Positions 47,151 to 60,953 of a stretch of 64,000 bases of DNA are shown in pieces. The position numbers and the translations under genes are program-made. Under the pieces are notes generated by a model. It saw only the letters and a list, made by a program, of their open reading frames with translations, did no database searches and was not told the DNA's origin. This DNA comes from Cannabis sativa (taxonomy: Eukaryota > Streptophyta > Magnoliopsida > Rosales > Cannabaceae): the NCBI RefSeq assembly GCF_029168945.1, contig NC_083602.1, positions 65,058,600 to 65,122,599 of the forward strand, given 5' to 3'. The stretch's first letter is position 1. Each line of letters starts with the position of its first letter.

Positions 47151-50100
47151 TCTTAATAATAATCAAGCTCATTATTTAAAGTGAGTTGTATTTTCTTTGA
47201 TTCTCTTTATTTAATTTATTTATTTTAAATATATATTTATTTAAAATTTCCAATTTAGAATGAAAAATTCTAAATATAAATTTTAATTTAATATTTATAA
47301 ATTTTACTTAGATGGATATGAAAATAACATGAATTATTTCCATCTTAGTAATAATTTCCAATAAATATTTAGAAAAATATTCAATTTAAGTTGTTACAAA
47401 ATTAATTTAAATTAATTTACAACTCAAATTTAATTTTCTATAAATATATATTGCATTTCGAAAAATTAAAGTATATAAGAATACAATTTTCAAAAAATGC
47501 ATATTAAAATAAAAAATAAATCCTGGAAAAATTATTCTAATTCAATGTTGGCCCAAAATTAATTAATAAAATTAATTTACAACAAAAAATATAATTTTCC
47601 TATTTAATTAAATATATAAGAAAAATTTCAAATATTTAAGTATGATGATGAAAATCAACTTAAATATTAATTTTCTATTTAATTAAATACACTAGAAAAA
47701 TACTTCAAGCAAAAATATCACCTATCTAGATTTTCCTTTGACTAATTAATTCAATTTCTAATAATATACTTTAATTCAATTTATTTTAAATTAATCAATA
47801 AATGAAAAAAATCATTGATTTAAGTTGATCCAAGAATTAATTAAAATAATTAATTTACAACTTAATCTATTTTTCAAGATAAAATTCGAAATTCTAGCAT
47901 TTAAGAAATGCAATTTCGAAAATTGATTAATAAAATAATAAAAAAAATATATTTTGAAAATTATTTAAATTTAGTTGAAAAAATAAATTTCAACTAAAAA
48001 TAATTTTCTATTTAATTAAATGTCATGAAAAAGAAATATTTAAGTATGATGATAAAAATCAACTTAGATATTTAATTTTCAAATTAATTAAATGTATTAA
48101 ATTCAAGAAATAAATAATTAAGTGTAGAGAAGGCTTAATTATTAATTTCTAGTTTAATACTAGGAAAAATATACTTAAAATAAATTGTACCAAAATTAAT
48201 TAAATAATTAATTTCACAATTTATAATATTTTCCTATTTAATATTAGAAATAATAAGTAGTCTAGAAATAACTATCTAGAAAATATCTTATTTGACTAAG
48301 TATCTTTCCACAAAATTTGAAAAAAAAATATCTAATTTAAGTTGTATTAGAAAAAAATCTAGAACTTAAATATTTTTCAAATTTAAATTTAATTAAATAT
48401 CAAAAATTAAGTTGTAACCACTTAATTTGAAAATATTCCATTTTAAGTTAATATTCGAAAAGATATTAACCTAAAAAATATCTAAAGAATCTTAATAACC
48501 AATGCCTAAAATTCCTCAACTTAATTTTGAAATTTTGAATTCAAAAGATATTGAGATTTAAGTTGGTTAGTTGAAGATAACTAAATATCAACTTAAATAG
48601 GAATATTTAATGAAAATTTTAAATTAAGTTTCAGAAAGAATCTAGATGGTTATAATTCTATATTTAATTAAATACGAGAAAATACATATAGTTTAGCTTA
48701 GAATATAAAATTCTTTAAACTAGGATTTTCTAAATTAATTTCAAAATAAATGAAATTAATTATGTTGCTAATCAATTTTAATTAGGTTAAACTAGTGTAA
48801 TTAACCTAGTACAGTCATTCAAATCAGGCAAATGGGCCTTCACAATTGGGGTGGTTTGTGTGAGGGGGTGCTGGGTTCAGTATGTCGTACCCACTTCTAT
48901 GGCTCCCAACTCTCACACAAGGCCCAAAAGAGAGGAATTTAACCTTAATAAGAACAACTGTTATTAATTGAATAAGCCCAATAACTAAATGGGCCTAAAT
49001 AAATTCTATCAAGAACTATGATAATTTATTTTAGCAACAACAACCTATATGTATCTATAATCAAATTAAACACATAGGCTCACACAGGCACAGTTTGGAT
49101 GGGTCCTATCATGTTGCTAGGTCATACACAGATGAAAGAAGATTGTATATATACCTGTTACAAATTATTATCTTGACCAAGGGAACCATCAGATCATTAG
49201 ATCTGGCAAAAGGTAACCATGACTATTTGCAATCAAGTAATAATAGGTTTTAAAAAACTTACATACAAGCTAAAACCACATACTCCTGCAACAAGGTTAG
49301 CTGGATAGTTGGATGTAGGATTTATTTAATTTTAAATTAAATTTTTAATTTTGAAAATAATTAATTAAATAATAAAAAAAAATCGAAAATTTTTAAAAAA
49401 AATTTGAAAAATTCGAATTTTTTTTTAAAAAAAATTAAATTTAAAATTAAACCTACAATTTTTGAAAAATTAGGTTTCAACCAACCTAAATATCATTTCA
49501 AAAATTTGCTAACTACTTTTAAATTTTAAATGTTATTTTATAAATAAAAATTAAATAAAAAATTAGAAAAGATAAATAAATATCTTTTCAGATTTTAAAT
49601 TTAATTTAAATAAATAAAATAACAAAATTTAAAAGTTAGCAAAATATCTTACATCTATTTAAAATTACATGATTATAAATATCTTATTTTAAATTTAAAT
49701 AAGGTCAAAATATCTAAAAAGATTTAATTTTAAAAAAAATCTTAAAAGATAAGATATAATTAAAAATATCTTAAAAGATAAGATATCTTAAAAATATCTT
49801 AAAAGATTTTATAAATATCTTATAAAATCTGACCTTAAATTTAAAAAAAAAAATAAGATATAATCAAATTTAAAAATAAGATAGATTTTTAAGCAAGAAG
49901 ATAGATACTAATTCTATTCAAATTCAAATTACACTAATATCTTGAATTAAATTTAAAAAATATTAAATTAATTCAAAATGATAATTAGAATTGAATTAGG
50001 AATAGTAATAGTATAAATACAAAACTATACAAAAAATTGGAAGTTAATTCCATGAAAAAGCATGAAAAATCGAAGAAAAACAAAAAAATTCGAAACTGTA

Positions 50101-50395
50101 CGGACAGATTTGCGATCGCAAGAAAAAATCAGCACAGCCTCGATTTTTTCAAATCTTCAAAAAATCATAACTAATTCAAATAAAATCCAAATTAAGTTCT
50201 TTAAAAGGCTAACTTGCTTAATTTTTTCCATACTATCCAATAAAAATAATTCCAAATATAAAATCGCAATTATTGTTCACGAAAATTTCACAAACATCAA
50301 TCAATCATCAAATAACACTCAATACAACATGATACCATCCAAAGAACATACAAACAATCGTTTTAAAGTCCAAATTTCTTGCAAGTAAATCAATT
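47151..50395 (-). other. AT-rich leader, G unit 1
   Basis: Non-coding. Conserved island at about 48780-49320. At 49690-49870 a cluster of TATCTTAAAAGATAAGATAT-like short palindromes. The ORF at 50062-50388 is antisense to the element and shows no domain. Confidence 0.7.
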
Positions 50396-50413
50396 AACCT
50401 GGCTCTGAGGCCA
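50396..50413 (-). other. Primer-binding site, G unit 1
   Basis: TGGCCTCAGAGCCAGGTT on the minus strand. It matches the plant initiator-Met tRNA 3' end except for CC at positions 4-5; the best match in the window. Confidence 0.78.
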
Positions 50414-50415
50414 GT

Positions 50416-52310
50416 TGTTGGAAATTATTTTACCAGGATCTTAGATCTACTCACAAGTATGTTTATTAACATCCTAAATAAGAACTTTCTAAAACGATAA
50501 ATTAAACACATATAAAGTTTAGGAAACCTTACATTGGGTGCAGCGGAATATAATGACTCCTTCCGTTCAGATATCTAGCCCTTGATTCCTTTCTGTAGCA
50601 GAGCATTATCAATATCTGAACCTGGATCTCTTTCTCTGAATCTTTGATGCTGAATCTCCTTTGCTGATGATCTTTCTTCACGATCTTCCTCACTATGATT
50701 GAGGTATCACTTGATGTGTGTGGGCACTACTCTAATCACTAAGGATTTCGAAATTCAAAGGAAGAAGAAAGAAGAAGTGGTAGCTAAAGATAGGGAGAAA
50801 GAAGGCTCAATTTTTTTCTGATTCAGAAAGTGTCAGAAGAAAATTCTTATTTTTCTGAAGCCTTCACTATCTATTTATAGCATTCCACTAGGGTTAGGTT
50901 TGAATTATATGGCATTAAAATAATGAAAAAATCAACTTAAAAACCTACAATAGGTGGCCGGCGAAGCATTAGTGGATTGGGCCTTGGGCTTTGCAATTTT
51001 GCAATTTTAACACCTTTTGTATCTGATTTTCTCAAAAATGCCAATTTCCTAATTCAACCATTTAAATGTCAATTCTAACTATTTAATAACTATAAATAAT
51101 TATTAAATAATATTGTCATTTATCATATTTATTAATTGAACCATACAAAGTATCATAATTAACAAATATGCCCCCATAAACTCTTTCTTTACAATTTCGC
51201 CCTTACTTAGTGAAAAATTCACAAATAGACATAGTCTAATTTGAGAATTATAATTGATTAATCAAAACCAATTACATGAGTCTTACAAGCAATATTATCT
51301 CAACTAGTGGGGGGACCATGGGTCTATATAACCGAGCTTCCAATAAGTAGATCAAGAATTTAGCACTAAAATTCACTAACTTATTAATTCTTCGTTGAAT
51401 CCACGCATAGAACTTAGAATTGCACTCTCAGTATATAGAATGCTCTATATGTTCCACCATATAGACACATCATTAGTAATCCATTGTTATAATCCTAATG
51501 TGATCAATGATCCTCTATATGAATGATCTACACTGTAAAGGGATTAAATTACCGTTACACCCTACAATGTATTTATTCCTTAAAACACTTGACCCCGTAT
51601 AAATGATATTTCAGCTTATGTGAAATGAGTACTCCACCATTTATGTTCGTTTGGTCAAGCTCGAAGGAGATCATCCTTTGCTTACTATTCGCCAGATAGA
51701 AGCTATAGATTCCATGTTTATGCTAGCGCTCCCACTCAATTGCACTACCGTGTTCCCAAAATGTACGTATCACCCTGACCTAAAAGTAGGCTTAACTAAC
51801 AAATCAAAGAACATGAATAGCCTTTCAAGATTGAGCCTAATCATAACAGGATTAAGAACATTTGATCTAGGATCAACTTGGCGATATTAACTTGAATAGA
51901 TTTTACGGTAAGTTTAATTAAATCTAAGTCAAAGTTCAATATCGGTCCCTTCCGATGCATACTCCATGCATCCAACCTGAGCTTTACTTTAACCAATGCT
52001 CTGGAAAGAACATAGCACTTCTCCAAATGCAAGTAAACTCTGTTGTATATTATCATATCAGTAAAACCCTATGTCTGATAAATCTAGGAAACTTTATTCA
52101 CATAGTCATGTTTACTTTCCAATGTGTTGACGGCACAATAAACAGGATCAAGTATGTGAAAAGGGTTTCAGATGAATTTATACATTATGTACATATAATC
52201 ATGAAATAAATCATCTGAACCATGCAACATTAAATATTATTTCTGATCTATATTAATAAGTAAATCTGATTATATTGAAATGAGTTTTATTTAGGGCATA
52301 AAACCCAACA
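50416..52310 (-). repeat. G LTR 2 (middle, shared)
   Basis: 1895 bp. It has a primer-binding site on its left and a polypurine tract on its right, so it serves as 5' LTR for unit 1 and 3' LTR for unit 2. Confidence 0.95.
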
Positions 52311-52322
52311 AACTCCCACTTG

Positions 52323-54290
52323 CACTAATATAAAACAAAAAGTGCGTTTCAAATAATCTCAACACCTTGATATTCAAATCAAGTGTAGTAGTAGTAAACT
52401 CCTCGTAATAGGATCTGAAAGGTTGAATTAACCACAACCTTTTCTCCACCATTACTCTTCCTTTAATCACAAAATCATTGATAATGTGAAATTCCTCTCT
52501 ATATGTATACTCTCTTGGGATACTGGATTCTATACCTTTGGCAACTACTTTTGGTTAATCAGGAAATTAACACTAGTAGTTTAAGGCAATTTGGAATGGT
52601 GCCAAGATGTATAGAACTTTCCTTAGACTGAATAAGTACCTTTCCTGCAGCTTTAACATTCAGTCTCTCTCTGGTAGACCTAGAGACTTCAAATAGGTTT
52701 TTACACTTCTCCAAAATCACTATTCCACCCCCAGAGTAATCACCATCTTATCAGAAAGATTTTCTAGCACAAAGGCAAATTTCGAAATCTGATATGGTGT
52801 AGTCTAAGAGTTTTAAACACACCCTTATAGACTAACATATAGTTCCTCTTCTTTATCTTAAGATTTACTTGATTGTCTTCCAATGTTCTTCTCTTGGATT
52901 AATCTGATACCTACTCATTACTCCCACTCAACAGCAGGTGTCTGGTCTAAGGCATACAAAAGCATATCTAAGACCTCTCACTGTTGATATAAGAAATTCT
53001 TTCATGGCTTTATCTTTTCTGGAATAGTTAAGACTTTTCCTTAGATAAATAAAATCTATACCTAAGAAGTTGTGAAGCTTCTATAGATTGCCATTAGAAA
53101 GAAAATGCTTCAGCATCTTACTAAAGTAAGTTGCTTGCATTAGAGTAAGTAATTACCAGGTATACCACAAGCCATAGGTTTAGATAAACTCAAACCTATA
53201 ATACTAAGAACATGAAGTTTGTTAAGTCCATTGAATAGACTTATAAACAAAAATTTCCTTTTATGTCCTTGTAATAGAAAACTTTAGGTTATTCCATGTG
53301 AATGGATTAAACCATAGTTCTATTGGCTTTCTTCTTAGTTTCTTATCTTGACAATCCATTACTTGTTTAAACTCACAATGGATTTTAATCACTAGTGTCT
53401 CCCAAGTCATAAGAAGGTGGGTTCCTAGAAACTCCCCCACTACGACGAGGTACCGTGAATTATGTCTAAGAAAACTAAATGGTATTGATCTCTTCGGTTG
53501 TAACAAGACAACAGAGGCAGTGGGATCATCATATATCAAATAAGATGATAGAACACTTTTGGAATCAAGAATTAAATATCTCCTTTATTCGCTACTTGTT
53601 TTCAGACTTAGTCATTATCTTAGAAAAGTAGTATTTGTTTGAACAAACACTTTCTTATCTATTGACAATGGGATGGTCCACCCCTAATCACTTAGAACAG
53701 CTAACAAACCATGGTTAACAGTTCTAGCTTTTCTTAAGATTTTGATTAGGTCATCCATGAATCTAGTAATGATTTACATTAAGTATACAACCATTACATC
53801 ATTCTGAAATTGTATTACCATAGAAGGAATTAGGCAACGACTAGTAACTAATCATCAACATGCAACTCGAAATTTCTGGGGAGGTAAGTTTGGATATAAT
53901 TCAAAAATCAATTTAATGATCTTTGAACTGCATATCTACTAACTATTTCTCCACCCCTATCAGTTCGCAAGATCTTTAACCACTTACCTTAATGGTTTTA
54001 ACCATTGCTAGAAATTAATGAAATATTTAAACATTTCAAATTTCTTGCTAAAAGGTATAATCTAGAGTTATCGTTTTAAGAATACAACGAAAAACTCATA
54101 TCCACCCCTGAATGTACATCCATCTGCGAATGAGATGAACTACTTTCAGTGGATATGGGCATATTAACTCTTTGCAGAGATTGATCTTGTCAAATCCACT
54201 ATGAACAAGATACAAATGCCATAGATTAAAAAAAATGTGGTAGTGTCGTTTGATGACTTAGATTTATAAAAGAATTCTTAGAATAGTGCA
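52323..54290 (-). pseudogene. Decayed copia pol, G unit 2
   Basis: Nearly identical to unit 1, with the same shared stop (52928-52930). Confidence 0.72.
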
Positions 54291-54529
54291 AGTGGATCCT
54301 GGTCACAGAATACCTAACTCATATTCCATACAGTTTGAATCCATTAATAAAAGATGGATATTAAACACTTGAGAAAGTGTAACTGTATTATATCTGGAAT
54401 TAGAAATATAAGAAAATTTCTGTTTGGATTCTAAAATTAAAGTCAAAGACTTAAATTCAACCAAATATAATGAGTAATTCTTTCTTGGACCACCACTACT
54501 AATACAAACTCTAAGTCAGATTTGCCCAT

Positions 54530-55480
54530 ACAAGTAGGAGATTTCTAAGATTGAGGATTTATATCAATTGGGAATAGAATTTCGGGATTATAATCATATG
54601 CGTCATATAAAATGACAGATTTATAGACCATTCATCCAATGATATGTTTTTAAAGCTAATTCGAAATGAATAAGCTAAGAGGAATTAGGATAATTTCATT
54701 TAAAATAAGAATCCAACGATGCTTCTATTAGCGAAAGTCAAAGTAATCTTATTTATACAATCTTCTTGTTTCATATCGTAAACATACTAGTCTAAGGTGT
54801 CATCAATTGATGAACAGCTAGATGTCGCATATACAATATTTATCTTTCGAGATCTAACACTATTATGTATGTCTAATGGTAAAATCCACTAGGGATTTAT
54901 CTCATTAGATAAACAAGCCAAGTTAGACCAACAATGAAGATTCGAAATTAAACTACAACTTAATAACAGAAAATAACATGGTTCAATATAAATTCATACA
55001 CAATTCAGAAATTATAAACATATAGCAAGTAGGAATGACTAGTGAAAATACTAAAACATACAATCCTAAATAATTTCCAAGGTTTTCAACAAACTGATAC
55101 AGTGTCCCGGTAGGCGAGAGTCAAAGCATCATTTATTGAATAGAGTTGTCAACTCATCTAAAATAGAAACCATTCTAGCAACGTTTTATTCGATCAAAAT
55201 AAGAATCCAACGTTGTCCCGGTAGGCGAGAGTCAAGGTTATTCTCATTTTATGAGCTTCCACCATTGTTTCATGTTTTATGAGTTTATCTCTAAGTAGTC
55301 ACCGTAGGGGAGAGTCTAAATAGAGACGAAAACTCACAAGACACTTATCAAATGAAATCTTACGGTGTTAAATGCGTTCAACGAATAACCATCCATAGGG
55401 GGACGAAGTCTAGCGTCTCGAGGTTATATTGAAAACATTTAACTTTTGTAAGACCAACAATGGAGATCGAATATCTTAAT
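54530..55480 (-). promoter_or_regulatory. Structured leader modules, G unit 2
   Basis: As in unit 1, with two intact TCTCG-CCTAC-CGGGA hairpins (near 55105 and 55218). In the CTAAT hairpin near 54725 unit 2 has a C-G pair where unit 1 has U.G, so pairing is kept. Confidence 0.55.
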
Positions 55481-58400
55481 AATAATCAAGCTCATTATTT
55501 AAAGTGAGTTGTGTTTTCTTTGATTCTCTTTATTTAATTTATTTATTTTAAATATATATTTATTTAAAATTTCCAATTTAGAATGAAAAATTCTAAATAT
55601 AAATTTTAATTTAATATTTATAAATTTTACTTAGATGGATATGAAAATAACATGAATTATTTCCATCTTAGTAATAATTTCCAATAAATATTTAGAAAAA
55701 TATTCAATTTAAGTTGTTACAAAATTAATTTAAATTAATTTACAACTCAAATTTAATTTTCTATAAATATATATTGCATTTCGAAAAATTAAAGTATATA
55801 AGAATACAATTTTCAAAAAATGCATATTAAAATAAAAAATAAATCCTGGAAAAATTATTCTAATTTAATGTTGGCCCAAAATTAATTAATAAAATTAATT
55901 TACAACAAAAAATATAATTTTCCTATTTAATTAAATATATAAGAAAAATTTCAAATATTTAAGTATGATGATGAAAATCAACTTAAATATTAATTTTCTA
56001 TTTAATTAAATACACTAGAAAAATACTTCAAGCAAAAATATCACCTATCTAGATTTTCCTTTGACTAATTAATTCAATTTCTAATAATATACTTTAATTC
56101 AATTTATTTTAAATTAATCAATAAATGAAAAAAATCATTGATTTAAGTTGATCCAAGAATTAATTAAAATAATTAATTTACAACTTAATCTATTTTTCAA
56201 GATAAAATTCGAAATTCTAGCATTTAAGAAATGCAATTTCGAAAATTGATTAATAAAATAATAAAAAAAATATTTTGAAAATTATTTAAATTTAGTTGAA
56301 AAAATAAATTTCAACTAAAAATAATTTTCTATTTAATTAAATGTCATGAAAAAGAAATATTTAAGTATGATGATAAAAATCAACTTAGATATTTAATTTT
56401 CAAATTAATTAAATGTATTAAATTCAAGAAATAAATAATTAAGTGTAGAGAAGGCTTAATTATTAATTTCTAGTTTAATACTAGGAAAAATATACTTAAA
56501 ATAAATTGTACCAAAATTAATTAAATAATTAATTTCACAATTTATAATATTTTCCTATTTAATATTAGAAATAATAAGTAGTCTAGAAATAACTATCTAG
56601 AAAATATCTTATTTGACTAAGTATCTTTCCACAAAATTTGAAAAAAAAATATCTAATTTAAGTTGTATTAGAAAAAAATCTAGAACTTAAATATTTTTCA
56701 AATTTAAATTTAATTAAATATCAAAAATTAAGTTGTAACCACTTAATTTGAAAATATTCCATTTTAAGTTAATATTCGAAAAGATATTAACCTAAAAAAT
56801 ATCTAAAGAATCTTAATAACCAATGCCTAAAATTCCTCAACTTAATTTTGAAATTTTGAATTCAAAAGATATTGAGATTTAAGTTGGTTAGTTGAAGATA
56901 ACTAAATATCAACTTAAATAGGAATATTTAATGAAAATTTTAAATTAAGTTTCAGAAAGAATCTAGATGGTTATAATTCTATATTTAATTAAATACGAGA
57001 AAATACATATAGTTTAGCTTAGAATATAAAATTCTTTAAACTAGGATTTTCTAAATTAATTTCAAAATAAATGAAATTAATTATGTTGCTAATCAATTTT
57101 AATTAGGTTAAACTAGTGTAATTAACCTAGTACAGTCATTCAAATCAGGCAAATGGGCCTTCACAATTGGGGTGGTTTGTGTGAGGGGAGTCTTGGGTTC
57201 AGTATGTCGTACCCACTTCTATGGCTCCCAACTCTCACACAAGGCCCAAAAGAGAGGAATTTAACCTTAATAAGAACAACTGTTATTAATTGAATAAGCC
57301 CAATAACTAAATGGGCCTAAATAAATTCTATCAAGAACTATGATAATTTATTTTAGCAACAACAACCTATATGTATCTATAATCAAATTAAACACATAGG
57401 CTCACACAGGCACAGTTTGGATGGGTCCTATCATGTTGCTAGGTCATACACAGATGAAAGAAGATTGTATATATACCTGTTACAAATTATTATCTTGACC
57501 AAGGGAACCATCAGATCATTAGATCTGGCAAAAGGTAACCATGACTATTTGCAATCAAGTAATAATAGGTTTTAAAAAACTTACATACAAGCTAAAACCA
57601 CATACTCCTGCAACAAGGTTAGCTGGATAGTTGGATGTAGGATTTATTTAATTTTAAATTAAATTTTTAATTTTGAAAATAATTAATTAAATAATAAAAA
57701 AAAATCGAAAATTTTTAAAAAAAATTTGAAAAATTCGAATTTTTTTTTAAAAAAAATTAAATTTAAAATTAAACCTACAATTTTTGAAAAATTAGGTTTC
57801 AACCAACCTAAATATCATTTCAAAAATTTGCTAACTACTTTTAAATTTTAAATGTTATTTTATAAATAAAAATTAAATAAAAAATTAGAAAAGATAAATA
57901 AATATCTTTTCAGATTTTAAATTTAATTTAAATAAATAAAATAACAAAATTTAAAAGTTAGCAAAATATCTTACATCTATTTAAAATTACATGATTATAA
58001 ATATCTTATTTTAAATTTAAATAAGGTCAAAATATCTAAAAAGATTTAATTTTAAAAAAAATCTTAAAAGATAAGATATAATTAAAAATATCTTAAAAGA
58101 TAAGATATCTTAAAAATATCTTAAAAGATTTTATAAATATCTTATAAAATCTGACCTTAAATTTAAAAAAAAATAAGATATAATCAAATTTAAAAATAAG
58201 ATAGATTTTTAAGCAAGAAGATAGATACTAATTCTATTCAAATTCAAATTACACTAATATCTTGAATTAAATTTAAAAAATATTAAATTAATTCAAAATG
58301 ATAATTAGAATTGAATTAGGAATAGTAATAGTATAAATACAAAACTATACAAAAAATTGGAAGTTAATTCCATGAAAAAGCATGAAAAATCGAAGAAAAA

Positions 58401-58712
58401 CAAAAAAAATTCGAAACTGTACGGACAGATTTGCGATCGCAAGAAAAAATCAGCACAGCCTCGATTTTTTCAAATCTTAAAAAAATCATAACTAATTCAA
58501 ATAAAATCCAAATTAAGTTCTTTAAAAGGCTTGCTTAATTTTTTCCATACTATCCAATAAAAATAATTCCAAATATAAAATCGCAATTATTGTTCACGAA
58601 AATTTCACAAACATCAATCAATCATCAAATAACACTCAATACAACATGATACCATCCAAAGAACATACAAACAATCGTTTTAAAGTCCAAATTTCTTGCA
58701 AGTAAATCAATT
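55481..58712 (-). other. AT-rich leader, G unit 2
   Basis: Near-identical to 47151-50395. Differences are mainly single-base and homopolymer length changes; near 57185 the island reads GGGGAGTCTTGGG where unit 1 reads GGGGGTGCTGGG. Confidence 0.7.
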
Positions 58713-58730
58713 AACCTGGCTCTGAGGCCA
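58713..58730 (-). other. Primer-binding site, G unit 2
   Basis: Same 18 bases as in unit 1, two bases inside LTR 3. Confidence 0.78.
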
Positions 58731-58732
58731 GT

Positions 58733-60627
58733 TGTTGGAAATTATTTTACCAGGATCTTAGATCTACTCACAAGTATGTTTATTAACATCCTAAATAAGA
58801 ACTTTCTAAAACGATAAATTAAACACATATAAAGTTTAGGAAACCTTACATTGGGTGCAGCGGAATATAATGACTCCTTCCGTTCAGATATCTAGCCCTT
58901 GATTCCTTTCTGTAGCAGAGCATTATCAATATCTGAACCTGGATCTCTTTCTCTGAATCTTTGATGCTGAATCTCCTTTGCTGATGATCTTTCTTCACGA
59001 TCTTCCTCACTATGATTGAGGTATCACTTGATGTGTGTGGGCACTACTCTAATCACTAAGGATTTCGAAATTCAAAGGAAGAAGAAAGAAGAAGTGGTAG
59101 CTAAAGATAGGGAGAAAGAAGGCTCAATTTTTTTCTGATTCAGAAAGTGTCAGAAGAAAAGTCTTATTTTTCTGAAGCCTTCACTATCTATTTATAGCAT
59201 TCCACTAGGGTTAGGTTTGAATTATATGGCATTAAAATAATGAAAAAATCAACTTAAAAACCTACAATAGGTGGCCGGCGAAGCATTAGTGGATTGGGCC
59301 TTGGGCTTTGCAATTTTGCAATTTTAACACCTTTTGTATCTGATTTTCTCAAAAATGTCAATTTCCTAATTCAACCATTTAAATGCCAATTCTAACTATT
59401 TAATAACTATAAATAATTATTAAATAATATTTTCATTTATCATATTTGTTAATTGAACCATACAAAGTATCATAATTAACAAATATGCCCCCATAAACTC
59501 TTTCTTTACAATTTCGCCCTTACTTAGTGAAAAATTCACAAATAGACATAGTCTAATTTGAGAATTATAATTGATTAATCAAAACCAATTACATGAGTCT
59601 TACAAGCAATATTATCTCAACTAGTGGGGGGACCATGGGTCTATATAACCGAGCTTCCAATAAGTAGATCAAGAATTTAGCACTAAAATTCACTAACTTA
59701 TTAATTCTTCGTTGAATCCACGCATAGAACTTAGAATTGCACTCTCAGTATATAGAATGCTCTATATGTTCCACCATATAGACACATCATTAGTTATCCA
59801 TTGTTATAATCCTAATGTGATCAATGATCCTCTATATGAATGATCTACACTGTAAAGGGATTAAATTACCGTTACACCCTACAATGTATTTATTCCTTAA
59901 AACACTTGACCCCGTATAAATGATATTTCAGCTTATGTGAAATGAGTACTCCACCATTTATGTTCGTTTGGTCAAGCTCGAAGGAGATCATCCTTTGCTT
60001 ACTATTCGCCAGATAGAAGCTATAGATTCCATGTTTATGCTAGCGCTCCCACTCAATTGCACTACCGTGTTCCCAAAATGTACGTATCACCCTGACCTAA
60101 AAGTAGGCTTAACTAACAAATCAAAGAACACGAATAGCCTTTCAAGATTGAGCCTAATCATAACAGGATTAAGAACATTTGATCTAGGATCAACTTGGCG
60201 ATATTAACTTGAATAGATTTTACGGTAAGTTTAATTAAATCTAAGTCAAAGTTCAATATCGGTCCCTTCCGATGCATACTCCATGCATCCAACCTGAGCT
60301 TTACTTTAACCAATGCTCTGGAAAGAACATAACACTTCTCCAAATGCAAGCAAACTCTGTTGTAGATTATCATATCAGTAAAACCCTATGTCTGATAAAT
60401 CTAGGAAACTTTATTCACATAGTCATGTTTACTTTCCAATGTGTTGACGGCACAATAAACAGGATCAAGTATGTGAAAAGGGTTTCAGATGAATTTATAC
60501 ATTATGTACATATAATCATGAAATAAATTATCTGAACCATGCAACATTAAATGTTATTTCTGATCTATATTAATAAGTAAATCTGATTATATTGAAATGA
60601 GTTTTATTTAGGGCATAAAACCCAACA
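58733..60627 (-). repeat. G LTR 3 (5' end of the array)
   Basis: 1895 bp. Minus-strand TATA box at 59188-59197. It is followed by target duplication TTTTA. Confidence 0.95.
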
Positions 60628-60632
60628 TTTTA

Positions 60633-60953
60633 ACCTTTTGGTTTTCAAGGTGTATTCTTGGCGTGTGGGCCCTCATGGGGTATAATTAATTTTTTGCCAA
60701 ACTTGGGTATAACAATTTAATTTAACAATTGATCATTGGATTAGATTTTGAAGCCTAATTAGATTGGATCAGATGATTATTTTCTAGTACAATTATTAAT
60801 TGGATTGGATTTAATTTGAAGAAAAAAGTTGGAATGAATTAGACGCCCACTCTTTCTTATACGAAAACTCACAAACAAAATATGTTGGGATATAATTTGG
60901 CAAAATTATATTTCTAGGAACATTTTGTAGTTCTGCCACTAAAAAATCAATAA
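60633..60953. other. Host flank right of composite G
   Basis: AT-rich, no gene seen. Two imperfect GATTGGAT-type repeats lie near 60760-60810. Confidence 0.5.

Larger units (their letters stand above)
42087..60627 (-). mobile_element. Tandem copia-type composite G: three LTRs, two bodies
   Basis: Structure LTR-body-LTR-body-LTR, with LTRs 42087-43981, 50416-52310 and 58733-60627, each 1895 bp. A single target duplication TTTTA brackets the whole array (42082-42086 and 60628-60632). The bodies are 43982-50415 and 52311-58732, and the repeat period is about 8.32 kb. The units are nearly identical but not the same (for example 46779-46790 against 55098-55109, and a 12-bp deletion near 54614). 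Best explained by unequal recombination between LTRs of sister copies. Non-autonomous; pol is decayed in both units. Confidence 0.95.

Noticed and set aside
50062..50388. 108-codon ORF in the G leader
   Set aside because: Lys/Asn/Ile-rich product of AT-rich DNA, antisense to the element, without a domain; the near-identical second unit does not keep it open.
42087..60627. Assembly artefact as the source of the two G units
   Set aside because: The units carry several distinct indels and substitutions and share one outer target duplication; still worth a long-read check.
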